Assembly (NCBI GenBank): GCA_000702025.1
Contig: JNKJ01000011.1
Span: 215,124 to 279,123, forward strand
DNA: 64,000 nt
From: Blautia schinkii DSM 10518
GTDB lineage: Bacteria > Bacillota > Clostridia > Lachnospirales > Lachnospiraceae
Direction of reading: 5' to 3'
Each line of letters opens with the position of its first letter. The first letter of the stretch is position 1. The notes below the pieces were generated by a model. That model saw nothing but the letters and a program-made list of their open reading frames with translations, was not told where the DNA came from and did no database searches. The position numbers were made by a program, and so were the translations under genes. This document shows positions 28,267-35,235 of the stretch, piece after piece.

Positions 28267-29127
28267 TTACTCCACTTCTTTTAATACACCCTGGACCAGA
28301 TACCGCGAGGATGGTGCGTTTCCTATACATGTTGACAGTGTTATGATACAATCTTTTGATGTAACCTTTATTTTATCACGGATATAAGCATCCATGGTCC
28401 GGACTGCATAAATCTCCTCCAGATATGTCTGAACCACCTCTTCATTTTCGAAATCATATGTATTTAAAATATGGCGGTCATCGTAAGTATAGGCGGCAAA
28501 AATATCATAATGGTATATATGCTCCGGCGTATAAATAATAACCTCCCGGTTTTTATCGAAAAAATCTCTATCCTTAAAAGAGTGCAAGCCTGCAAACATA
28601 CTTCCGTCTTTCATATTGTGCCCATACAAAACTGTATTGAAGTCTGTAAAATCTTTGTTGTTTTTTCTCTCCGTATAGATGGCTCCGGCGTACAAATATT
28701 CTCTGTCTATTCCGCGATGCATGTAAAAGCTGTCATCTGATTCGCTTTGCACTACAGGATAATCTATTTGCGTCCCGGGAACCGTAATCCAGGCATAAAT
28801 CTCTTCGTTCTTTTCTTTCAAAGCATCAAAATCCACAGGTATCGTCACCGGAACAGCCGTTGGAGCTGGGCTTACTGTTGGTGTTGGTGCTGCTGTCTCT
28901 TTCGGCGTTACACTCAGCTTCGGCGTTGCGCTTAACTTGGGTGAGTCACCTGAATCAGGTGTAGAACCTGGCTCTTTTTCTGGCTCTTTTGCATTTCTTC
29001 TCGCCTCATCATAAGCTTCTTGCCCTTGCTGCTGGCTGTTTCTATATTGAATCGCATATCCCAATGCCGCCAGACTGCCAATCAAAGCCAAAATGCAGAC
29101 AATCGACCATATCTTTTTACTCTTCAT
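28267..29127 (-). CDS. srtB: Class B sortase
   Basis: 286 aa: an N-terminal membrane anchor (about 7-25), then a Pro/Thr-rich linker (60-95), then the sortase domain. Catalytic His170 (V-L-Y-G-H-N-M), Cys267 (I-T-L-S-T-C) and Arg275 (S-S-R-Y-L-V-Q-G) are all present; the spacing and the M-F-A-G-L-H-S-F helix are of class B type. It cleaves and anchors surface proteins by transpeptidation. No LPxTG/NPxTN-type substrate was found in the window. It follows the S26 peptidase by about 38 bp and precedes LCP, so it may serve the peptide encoded at 30810-31100 or act elsewhere. Confidence 0.9.
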   Translation of the reverse strand: MKSKKIWSIVCILALIGSLAALGYAIQYRNSQQQGQEAYDEARRNAKEPEKEPGSTPDSGDSPKLSATPKLSVTPKETAAPTPTVSPAPTAVPVTIPVDFDALKEKNEEIYAWITVPGTQIDYPVVQSESDDSFYMHRGIDREYLYAGAIYTERKNNKDFTDFNTVLYGHNMKDGSMFAGLHSFKDRDFFDKNREVIIYTPEHIYHYDIFAAYTYDDRHILNTYDFENEEVVQTYLEEIYAVRTMDAYIRDKIKVTSKDCIITLSTCIGNAPSSRYLVQGVLKEVE

Positions 29128-29165
29128 ACCTCTCCCCCGGAAGCACTAAAATGTATCCTTTTGGC

Positions 29166-29585
29166 TCATTTTCCCTTTATGTACCGGTAAATCCTCCAGC
29201 AGGCTTTACGAAGAGGAAAAATAAACCACCATATTTTTGTATAGCATTGGTATCTCCAATCAGAAACCGGCACGTAAGAATCCTTACGATAAAAGCCGGA
29301 CATCACGCCCAAAATCTGTTCCCTGCAGATTCCGGGTTCAAAGCTATATGTATTATCTCCACAGGCAACAAACGTATTATCCCGCACATTAATAAGCCTA
29401 TGCAGGACCAATTTTCCAGCCTTACCACGATATAAGACTACATCGAATTTCTTCAATAAACCTTGAGGCTTTACCAGCAGCACCTGGCACTTATCGCCTT
29501 TAAGCAACGGCCTCATACTGCCTCCAAGCGGTGCAGCTAAAACTTCTCCATGCTCGGACAGGTACTCTCCGATATCCCTATACAA
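29166..29585 (-). CDS. S24/S26-type signal peptidase-like protease
   Basis: From a TTG start at 29585 (AAGGAG 9 nt upstream, overlapping the PqqD stop) it has 139 aa; an ATG start at 29627 is the alternative. Ser23 in G-G-S-M-R-P is the nucleophile. The base appears to be His62 in V-L-H-R-L, as in the ER/SipW-type Ser-His signal peptidases, and A-C-G-D-N-T follows. There is no N-terminal membrane segment, but a hydrophobic aromatic stretch near the C-terminus may associate with the membrane. Immediately after pqqD in a peptide-modification module, it is a candidate leader peptidase. That role is inferred. Confidence 0.78.
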   Translation of the reverse strand: MYRDIGEYLSEHGEVLAAPLGGSMRPLLKGDKCQVLLVKPQGLLKKFDVVLYRGKAGKLVLHRLINVRDNTFVACGDNTYSFEPGICREQILGVMSGFYRKDSYVPVSDWRYQCYTKIWWFIFPLRKACWRIYRYIKGK

Positions 29586-29841
29586 GAATTTCCGCTCCTT
29601 CCAGTTTATCGAGAAATTCTCTGACATCAATATCAGCCGCATCCTGCCCGATATCATATTCGGAACAAAGGCAGATGATTAATTCTTCTGCGGTTTTATC
29701 TGTCTTAAGACATTCCCACAGAAATCTGCCGGTCTCATTCATGCGGACAAGGCCGTTAAATTCTTTCCGCGCTTCTCCCATGGCAACTGCCACATATTCA
29801 GTTCCCAGCTTTCTCAACACGAAACCATCCTTTATCCTCAT
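29578..29841 (-). CDS. PqqD-family peptide-binding protein (RRE)
   Basis: 87 aa. The PqqD-type winged helix is visible: V-A-V-A-M-G-E-A-R-K-E-F-N-G-L-V-R-M-N-E-T-G in the strand region, then F-L-W-E-C-L and a final helix V-R-E-F-L-D-K-L. PqqD domains bind the leader of ribosomally made peptides and bring it to modifying enzymes; B1 of lasso systems is the same fold. It lies 21 bp from the HprK-like kinase and overlaps the S26 peptidase. The partner is probably the YxxP-leader peptide encoded at 30810-31100. Confidence 0.85.
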   Translation of the reverse strand: MRIKDGFVLRKLGTEYVAVAMGEARKEFNGLVRMNETGRFLWECLKTDKTAEELIICLCSEYDIGQDAADIDVREFLDKLEGAEILV

Positions 29842-29862
29842 TAATCAAACCTCCGGGATATG

Positions 29863-30576
29863 TTAATCTTTGCTCTGCAATGCTAACCGAGCAACTCTCG
29901 CCGCATCCTGTGAAGCATTACATGACAAAATATAAAACGAAACTTTTTTCATCATCAAATCTATCAAATCCAATTCTATCTGCAGCAAGTCATCACTCAC
30001 TGGAATCAAGACCTGCGAAAACAGTCTTTCTAAAGTTTCCTTTGGCTCCGCCTCTCGGATATGATTATCGGTCTCGCGTTCCAGAAAACAAATAGCTTTT
30101 AGAGGCACACTTTTATTAACTCCCCAGCCCTCTTTACCGCACCAGGGAGTACCATAGGCAATGAACTCCTCTTTCTCCTTATCAAAAGATAGTAACGGTT
30201 TATCTCCGTTAATAATCTCCACCTTATCACCAAATGCCTGCCTCCACAAAACAACATGCGTTGACTTCCCGGTTCCACTTCGGGCTGCAAAGGCGAAGCC
30301 TTCTCTTTCGCAGGATATGACTGCCGCATGTACCACCATGCTCCTATGATAGAGCATTTCAAGACAGATTTTACGATATATGATATTGCTCTCACAGTAA
30401 CCAAAGGAAAAGCCGGATAATAACTCATGCTCTAGCAGAAGTTCTTTTTCTGTATAAGATATCTCCATCTCAAAAGGCAGCTTGTCCGCCACACGAAAAT
30501 CATCACAAAGCCATTTAACGTAATCATACAAATTATGTATTCGTATAATAATACCAGCCAGTTTTATTTGAAACAT
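29863..30576 (-). CDS. HprK-like serine kinase
   Basis: 237 aa. The Walker A loop R-S-G-T-G-K-S-T is at 99-106, preceded by His83 in V-V-H-A-A-V-I-S. I-N-G-D-K-P-L-L and the following P-W-C-G-K-E-G match the HPr-kinase-related proteins found with lasso-peptide genes, such as the kinase that phosphorylates the C-terminal serine of paeninodin. It is much shorter than true HprK and lacks its N-terminal domain. In this module it may phosphorylate a serine of the small acidic peptide encoded next upstream. Confidence 0.83.
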   Translation of the reverse strand: MFQIKLAGIIIRIHNLYDYVKWLCDDFRVADKLPFEMEISYTEKELLLEHELLSGFSFGYCESNIIYRKICLEMLYHRSMVVHAAVISCEREGFAFAARSGTGKSTHVVLWRQAFGDKVEIINGDKPLLSFDKEKEEFIAYGTPWCGKEGWGVNKSVPLKAICFLERETDNHIREAEPKETLERLFSQVLIPVSDDLLQIELDLIDLMMKKVSFYILSCNASQDAARVARLALQSKD

Positions 30577-30669
30577 AACTACCTCTTTTATAATAACTAT
30601 AAATCATTCCACCATATCGCGAGCAGGAGCAGACCCTTACTCAAGAACAACATCTGCCTCTGAAACGGC

Positions 30670-30867
30670 CTAAGGTTCTGAAACGGGTTCAGGAGTAGAA
30701 CCGTCTTGGGGGAGCTCATCATTTGTCGGAGAGTCTGATTGTGTCGGAGAGTCTGGTTGTATCGGCGAATCTGGCTGTACTGGAGGTTCTGGTTGTACTG
30801 GAGGATTTACTAGTGGACTCTCTGGCTCTGGTGCCTCGTCCGGACTTTCATTATTACCCTCTTCACT
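30670..30867 (-). repeat. Out-of-frame Pro-rich tail with hexapeptide repeats
   Basis: In the frame reached by 13 or 10 G, this segment encodes an acidic, Pro-rich tail ending at a TAG (30670-30672). It includes four to five near-repeats of 18 bp, translated as P-V-Q-P-E-P, P-V-Q-P-D-S, P-I-Q-P-D-S and P-T-Q-S-D-S. The composition matches the Pro/Glu/Thr-rich peptide upstream of the tract, which argues that this is the genuine C-terminus. Confidence 0.75.
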
Positions 30868-31100
30868 CCCCCCCCCCCCTTTTCATTAGATCCTGTATCA
30901 TCTGCTCCCGTGGACACAGTCGGTTCAGATGTCGTTCCATCAACAGTCTGTGGCTCGTTAGGAGGTGTTGGCTCATTCTTCGGTTCCTCTCCTTCATCTT
31001 TGTCTATTCCATCATCCGATGCAGCAGTAGTACTCTCCATCAAAATATCAACCTTCCCAAACTCAATAATATCCACTTCCGGTTTCACATATTTTCTCAT
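30810..31100 (-). CDS. Small acidic peptide with YxxP leader, putative modified precursor
   Basis: 96 aa from the ATG at 31100 (GAGGG 6 nt before it; the longer ORF start at 31121 has no such box). The N-terminus, M-R-K-Y-V-K-P-E-V-D-I-I-E-F-G, resembles the leader recognised by PqqD-like B1 proteins in Firmicute lasso systems (Y-x-x-P, then alternating hydrophobic and acidic residues). A Ser/Thr-rich, acidic and Pro-rich part follows, then a Gly run encoded by G12. In the frame shown it ends after 18 basic, unrelated residues; in the alternative frame it continues to 143 aa (stop 30670). Its neighbours are nucleotidyltransferase, HprK-like kinase, PqqD and peptidase genes. The product's nature is unknown. 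Confidence 0.7.
   Translation of the reverse strand: MRKYVKPEVDIIEFGKVDILMESTTAASDDGIDKDEGEEPKNEPTPPNEPQTVDGTTSEPTVSTGADDTGSNEKGGGGVKRVIMKVRTRHQSQRVH
30868..30879 (-). repeat. G12 homopolymer in the precursor-like gene
   Basis: Twelve G on the coding strand split the gene into two frames. A +1 or -2 change joins the leader part to the Pro-rich repeat tail. It is the longest homopolymer in the window. Confidence 0.92.
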
Positions 31101-31205
31101 ATCTGTCCCTCTTAACATCACATCCGGGCAGTCACCTTCATCAAATCACCGCCCAATTAACCTGTTACATTTATATCTCAATATCTTTTATATCCACGCT
31201 TCAAT

Positions 31206-32438
31206 CTAATGCCATTTCCCCCACATTCCCGCATCCAATCCCCATACATGATACAACTCCTGGAGTTCAGAAATATGGTTCTCATCCAACATCTTCACAT
31301 TTTCAATCTCTCGTCTCACTGCCCCGATTCTCTTCAATCCATTCTTATACAAACGATAAATATAATACCCTGGCAGTGCATACGGATGTCTCTCTAACGC
31401 TTCATACCGCCGGACCATCCATTTATAACTCGGAAATAACCTACTGCAAACATACTTAATCTTCCCAAACCCACAAAAACTCTTTATCTTATCACCAACA
31501 ACCACATTCCCAATCACAGTCACATTAGTCGTCCCGTATGCCGCGCTGTTCAGTACAAACTCTTCCAGCCGCGCATCCTCTTCTGTCTCTTCCTCTTCTC
31601 CATTCCCAAACCACAACTCAGCCAAATGCTGTGCCTGCTTTGCAAAAACATCCAACCCCAATTCCCTCAATCTGGCATCCATATACTCTTCATCCCACAT
31701 CCCGCCATACTTCTCCGAATAAACCCACAAATCCAAAAACGACCGGATTCCCGTACCGCCATTGACCATATGGCCTGCCATGTGTATGATCAAGTGTATA
31801 TAAAAATCTTCCTCACTCATCTGGTATCTATATTCATATCCATCTGTTTTTCTTGCCCTGGACCAGATACTGCCGACATCACAAACCTCTTTGTTCCCTG
31901 TCAGCCTCTTGTGGAATTCGTAGGACATATAAGGCTTTTTCCTGTATACATCATGCTTCCCGCTGCCATAAAGAAATGTCTCATACCCAAGCTCCTGCAT
32001 CATTTTCTTTACTGCCTGAGCATCCACCTCATGTATGAGCAAATCCACATCCGCCATGCTCCTGAGATCGGATTTCGGGTAGATTTCCTTTAACACCCAG
32101 CCCTTTAACGGAATCACAGATATCTTCCGTTTCTCCATCTCTTCAAACAATGCATGCACCTCATAATACTGGTGCATATCCTGAACCGTGGAGGCTCCTG
32201 CATTCTGCTTCAATGTCATCTGTATCTCTGCATCAGGCTGCAGCTTTTCAGGGAGCAGCCTTGATGCCTCATAAACTAAATTTTCAACCCTGTGTCTGCA
32301 TGCAGTTTTACACACGCTGTTCCAGTCAATTGCCTCCCCATTAACAGCGTCCCAGTCCGCATCTGCCGCCTGCCTCACTGCCAATCTGATAAGCCATATA
32401 ATATCCTTATTTATTGCTTTTCCTGTATTTCTCTGCAT
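31206..32438 (-). CDS. Nucleotidyltransferase family protein (PF14907-like)
   Basis: 410 aa. The family core is I-P-L-K-G-W-V-L (109-116) and then R-S-M-A-D-V-D-L-L-I, with the metal-binding Asp130 and Asp132; a conserved H-L-I-I-H-M-A-G-H helix follows. Such proteins occur with PqqD and HprK-like genes in lasso and related peptide clusters and are thought to modify the peptide or its phosphate. The start overlaps the CapD stop as TGATG, so the module is translationally coupled to the polysaccharide operon. Confidence 0.82.
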   Translation of the reverse strand: MQRNTGKAINKDIIWLIRLAVRQAADADWDAVNGEAIDWNSVCKTACRHRVENLVYEASRLLPEKLQPDAEIQMTLKQNAGASTVQDMHQYYEVHALFEEMEKRKISVIPLKGWVLKEIYPKSDLRSMADVDLLIHEVDAQAVKKMMQELGYETFLYGSGKHDVYRKKPYMSYEFHKRLTGNKEVCDVGSIWSRARKTDGYEYRYQMSEEDFYIHLIIHMAGHMVNGGTGIRSFLDLWVYSEKYGGMWDEEYMDARLRELGLDVFAKQAQHLAELWFGNGEEEETEEDARLEEFVLNSAAYGTTNVTVIGNVVVGDKIKSFCGFGKIKYVCSRLFPSYKWMVRRYEALERHPYALPGYYIYRLYKNGLKRIGAVRREIENVKMLDENHISELQELYHVWGLDAGMWGKWH

Positions 32439-34327
32439 CAGATAACTCCTGAAATCCCGCGCATGTTATCATTGGTATTCACATGATACGTGGGCACAAT
32501 CTGCATAACCATCTCCCTGGCTTCTTCACTATCTTTATAAGCTTTTTCCTTCAAAACCACAAGGTCCTCAAAGAACTTTTTCTCATCAAATTCCAGCGGT
32601 TTCCCGATATGAATCAAATGATTTTCCGTCTCCTGCAAGCCTTCTTCATCCATCAAAGTCTCTTCATAAAGCTTCTCTCCCGGCCGCAGTCCGGTAATTT
32701 TTATATCTATATCCACACCTACCCGCAAACCTGACAATTCAATCAGATTCCTTGCCAGATCAATAATCTTCACCGGCTCGCCCATATCCAGCACGAAGAT
32801 TTCTCCGCCCTTGGCATACGCGCCCGCCTGTAACACCAGTGATACCGCCTCAGCTATAGTCATAAAGTACCGAATAATCCTTTCATCCGTAACCGTGACT
32901 GGGCCGCCGTTTTCTATCTGTTTCTTAAACAGAGGAATCACGCTTCCATTGCTTCCAAGTACATTGCCAAATCGCACAGCGGCAAACTCCGTCCTGCTGT
33001 TTCTGGACATAGCCTGGATGATCATCTCGCAGATTCGTTTGGACGCCCCCATAATATTGGTCGGGTTTACGGCCTTATCTGTGGAGATGAGCACAAACTT
33101 TTTACATCCGTTAAGGTCTGCTGCCTTTGCCACATTCAGGGTTCCAAACACATTATTTTTAATCGCTTCGTTAGGGCTGTCCTCCATCAGAGGGACATGC
33201 TTATGTGCCGCGGCATGATACACCAAATCGGGCTTGTAGCGTTCAAATAAGGTATTTACCCAATGTTCATTTCTCACGGAACAAATATGTACGGCTAAAT
33301 CCAACTGGGGGAATTTCCGTTTTAATTCCTGCTGGATTTCATAAACGCTGTTTTCATAAATATCTATAATGATCAGTTTTTTAGGCTGGTGAGCGGCAAT
33401 CTGGCGGCAAAGCTCGCTGCCGATGGAACCTCCGCCCCCGGTTACCATCACTACCTGATTTTTCACGTAATCAAGTATCAATTTCAAATCTGTTTCGACG
33501 GGTTCTCTGCCAAGTAAATCTTCTATATTAACCTTGCGCAGCATGGAGACATTGACCTCCCCGTTGATGAGCTGGTATACACCCGGCAGTGTCAGCAATT
33601 TGCATCCTGTCTGGCTGCAAATCTTTAGTATATCTTTCTTCTCCTTACTGGGAAGGGTCGGAATGGCGAAAATTATCACCTGTACATGGTATCTTTCCAC
33701 TGCATCGACAATCACATCTCTGCCGCCGATTACAGGTATTCCGCGTATTTTCGTTCCGATTTTGTCAGGTGCGTCGTCTATGACGCAGACGATATCCCGC
33801 TCGATTTTGTCACTGTTGATAATTTCACGGATGATTGTATTTCCGGCATCTCCTGCACCGATCACCATGGTCGGTATGGCGTTCTTCTGCCTGCTGAAGT
33901 TCACTCTCGCTCGTATCAATCGTAAAAGCCGATAAAAAAAGCGCTCCCCGACAATCCCTGGAGTCAGCAGTAAGAAGTAAATCATATAATAGGAACGGGG
34001 TAGGTTATAATTCAGTCCCCAGCTTCCCAGAAATTGTAATAATGCTGACAAAATACAAGCATCAACCACATATATTAATTCATTAATACCTGCGTAAGCC
34101 CACAAGCTGCTGTAAAGCTGAAACGCATAAAATAAAACCAATGTCACTAATAAATTAATTGGAGTATACAATTGTAGATTTTCCATGAAATCTGTAGGAA
34201 CGGCACTCAGTTTAAACTCAAACCGTATCAGCAGAGACAGATACTCTGCCAGAACAATAATGATAATATCAAATAATAAAAGCAAAAGTCTTCTGGTAGA
34301 CTTCCTTGGTTCTAAAAGCCACTTCAT
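32438..34327 (-). CDS. Membrane-bound nucleotide-sugar 4,6-dehydratase (CapD/FlaA1-like)
   Basis: 629 aa. Four membrane helices occupy the first 130 residues. A CoA-binding-like Rossmann domain (V-I-G-A-G-D-A-G-N-T) follows, then the SDR domain with T-G-G-G-G-S-I-G-S-E-L. The catalytic region reads S-T-D-K-A-V-N-P-T-N-I-M-G-A-S-K. These enzymes convert UDP-GlcNAc to the 4-keto-6-deoxy sugar, the substrate for the DegT aminotransferase downstream. It is the first gene after the capsule promoter. The ATG at 34327 has GGGAG 4 nt before it and is preferred to the ORF start at 34342. Confidence 0.9.
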   Translation of the reverse strand: MKWLLEPRKSTRRLLLLLFDIIIIVLAEYLSLLIRFEFKLSAVPTDFMENLQLYTPINLLVTLVLFYAFQLYSSLWAYAGINELIYVVDACILSALLQFLGSWGLNYNLPRSYYMIYFLLLTPGIVGERFFYRLLRLIRARVNFSRQKNAIPTMVIGAGDAGNTIIREIINSDKIERDIVCVIDDAPDKIGTKIRGIPVIGGRDVIVDAVERYHVQVIIFAIPTLPSKEKKDILKICSQTGCKLLTLPGVYQLINGEVNVSMLRKVNIEDLLGREPVETDLKLILDYVKNQVVMVTGGGGSIGSELCRQIAAHQPKKLIIIDIYENSVYEIQQELKRKFPQLDLAVHICSVRNEHWVNTLFERYKPDLVYHAAAHKHVPLMEDSPNEAIKNNVFGTLNVAKAADLNGCKKFVLISTDKAVNPTNIMGASKRICEMIIQAMSRNSRTEFAAVRFGNVLGSNGSVIPLFKKQIENGGPVTVTDERIIRYFMTIAEAVSLVLQAGAYAKGGEIFVLDMGEPVKIIDLARNLIELSGLRVGVDIDIKITGLRPGEKLYEETLMDEEGLQETENHLIHIGKPLEFDEKKFFEDLVVLKEKAYKDSEEAREMVMQIVPTYHVNTNDNMRGISGVI

Positions 34328-34373
34328 GTTACTCCCACACATTTCTAAAACAGTCTATTAATACTCTAAAATC

Positions 34374-34401
34374 ATTATAGCGTATTTTAAAAATTTTTCA
34401 A
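34374..34401 (-). promoter_or_regulatory. Sigma-A promoter of the polysaccharide operon
   Basis: On the minus strand, TTGAAA (34396-34401) and TATAAT (34374-34379) are 16 bp apart, about 50 bp before the first gene. No other strong promoter is evident in the following genes, so most of the locus may depend on it. Confidence 0.7.
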
Positions 34402-34413
34402 TAGATTTGACAA

Positions 34414-34621
34414 CATTCACGAATTTTTTTATTTCTTTTTTGTGATTTAAGTGAGATTTTTTTTTGGTTTTCAAAGTATAAAAATGCCAAAATACAACAA
34501 AAATTAACATATTTTTCCATTGCTTTTTTATCATTTTTGAATCAGTAAATCACACGTTTTGCAACATCGTTCGCGGAATATTTTTTCATTCACGAAATAT
34601 GTAGTTCGTTCACGGATAATT
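34414..34621. promoter_or_regulatory. Four TTCRCGRA motifs, candidate operators
   Basis: Near-identical motifs CATTCACGAA (34414), CGTTCGCGGAA (34568), CATTCACGAAA (34587) and CGTTCACGGAT (34607) share the near-palindrome TTCRCGRA. Three are spaced 19-20 bp, about two helical turns. The fourth lies about 50 bp before the presumed capsule transcription start. The rest of the 34343-34650 interval is A+T-rich with no gene. Confidence 0.5.
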
Positions 34622-34652
34622 ATTTTATTTACTTCTAACCAGCAGAAAAAAC

Positions 34653-34684
34653 TTAAGGGAACAGTGCTCCAACTGTCCCCTTAA
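34653..34684 (-). terminator. Rho-independent terminator after the XRE gene
   Basis: On the minus strand an 11-bp hairpin (AAGGGGACAGT paired with ACTGTTCCCTT, one mismatch) is followed by TTTTTT. It isolates the regulator gene from the capsule promoter region. Confidence 0.8.
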
Positions 34685-34710
34685 AAATCACACTTTACAA
34701 TTTCAGCTAC

Positions 34711-34953
34711 TTACTTTGTGTTCTTCTTTACCCTCCGGAACTCCTCCCCTTCGAAAAACTCCTGCACCGTAATCCCCAGTCCATCGCAGAGCTTGAATAT
34801 TGTAAAAACTCCGGGATTTTTAGTGGTGCAATGCACAATATTCATAATTGTAGTGATGGGGACGCCCGATTTGTAGGACAGCAGATAGTACGACATACGT
34901 TTGATGCGGCATAGATAATTAATTCTTTCGGCTAATAGCTTTTGTTCTCTCAT
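34711..34953 (-). CDS. Small XRE-family DNA-binding protein
   Basis: 80 aa, a single helix-turn-helix domain: L-L-A-E-R-I-N-Y-L-C, then Y-L-L-S-Y-K-S-G-V-P-I-T-T-I as the helix-turn-helix, and F-T-I-F-K-L-C-D-G-L-G-I as the last helices. It has no sensor domain. It sits between spoIVA and the capsule operon and has its own terminator. It might bind the TTCRCGRA motifs downstream, but this is inferred only from position. Confidence 0.82.
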   Translation of the reverse strand: MREQKLLAERINYLCRIKRMSYYLLSYKSGVPITTIMNIVHCTTKNPGVFTIFKLCDGLGITVQEFFEGEEFRRVKKNTK

Positions 34954-35235
34954 TTGTATTCCCTCTCATTTCATTCAATCACGCTCCGATGAATTTACCG
35001 TGAGCTACTCGCTACACCTTGTATAGCGACATACATTTGTATTGCTCGGCAAACTACCGGAGAAAGTGAGAAGCCATCCGATTTTCGGGCTCCCGCACCC
35101 CCGCGCAGTGCAAACCACGCAGGAGCAAAGCCGCCCTCTTTATGCTTCTATATATTAATACGAGAGAAATCGAGAGAAATCACGCTGTAATCCGAAAATA
35201 TTTTATTTTTTTCTTCCTGATAAAACTGTTTTTGT
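34954..35235. other. Intergenic, no feature recognised
   Basis: No ORF with coding character, clear promoter or RNA is seen in these 280 bp; the composition is mixed, with one G+C-rich patch around 35090-35140. Confidence 0.5.

Noticed and set aside
28267..32438. Plain lasso-peptide gene cluster
   Set aside because: The kinase, nucleotidyltransferase, PqqD and leader fit, but no asparagine-synthetase-like cyclase or B2-type protease is present and the peptide is too long.
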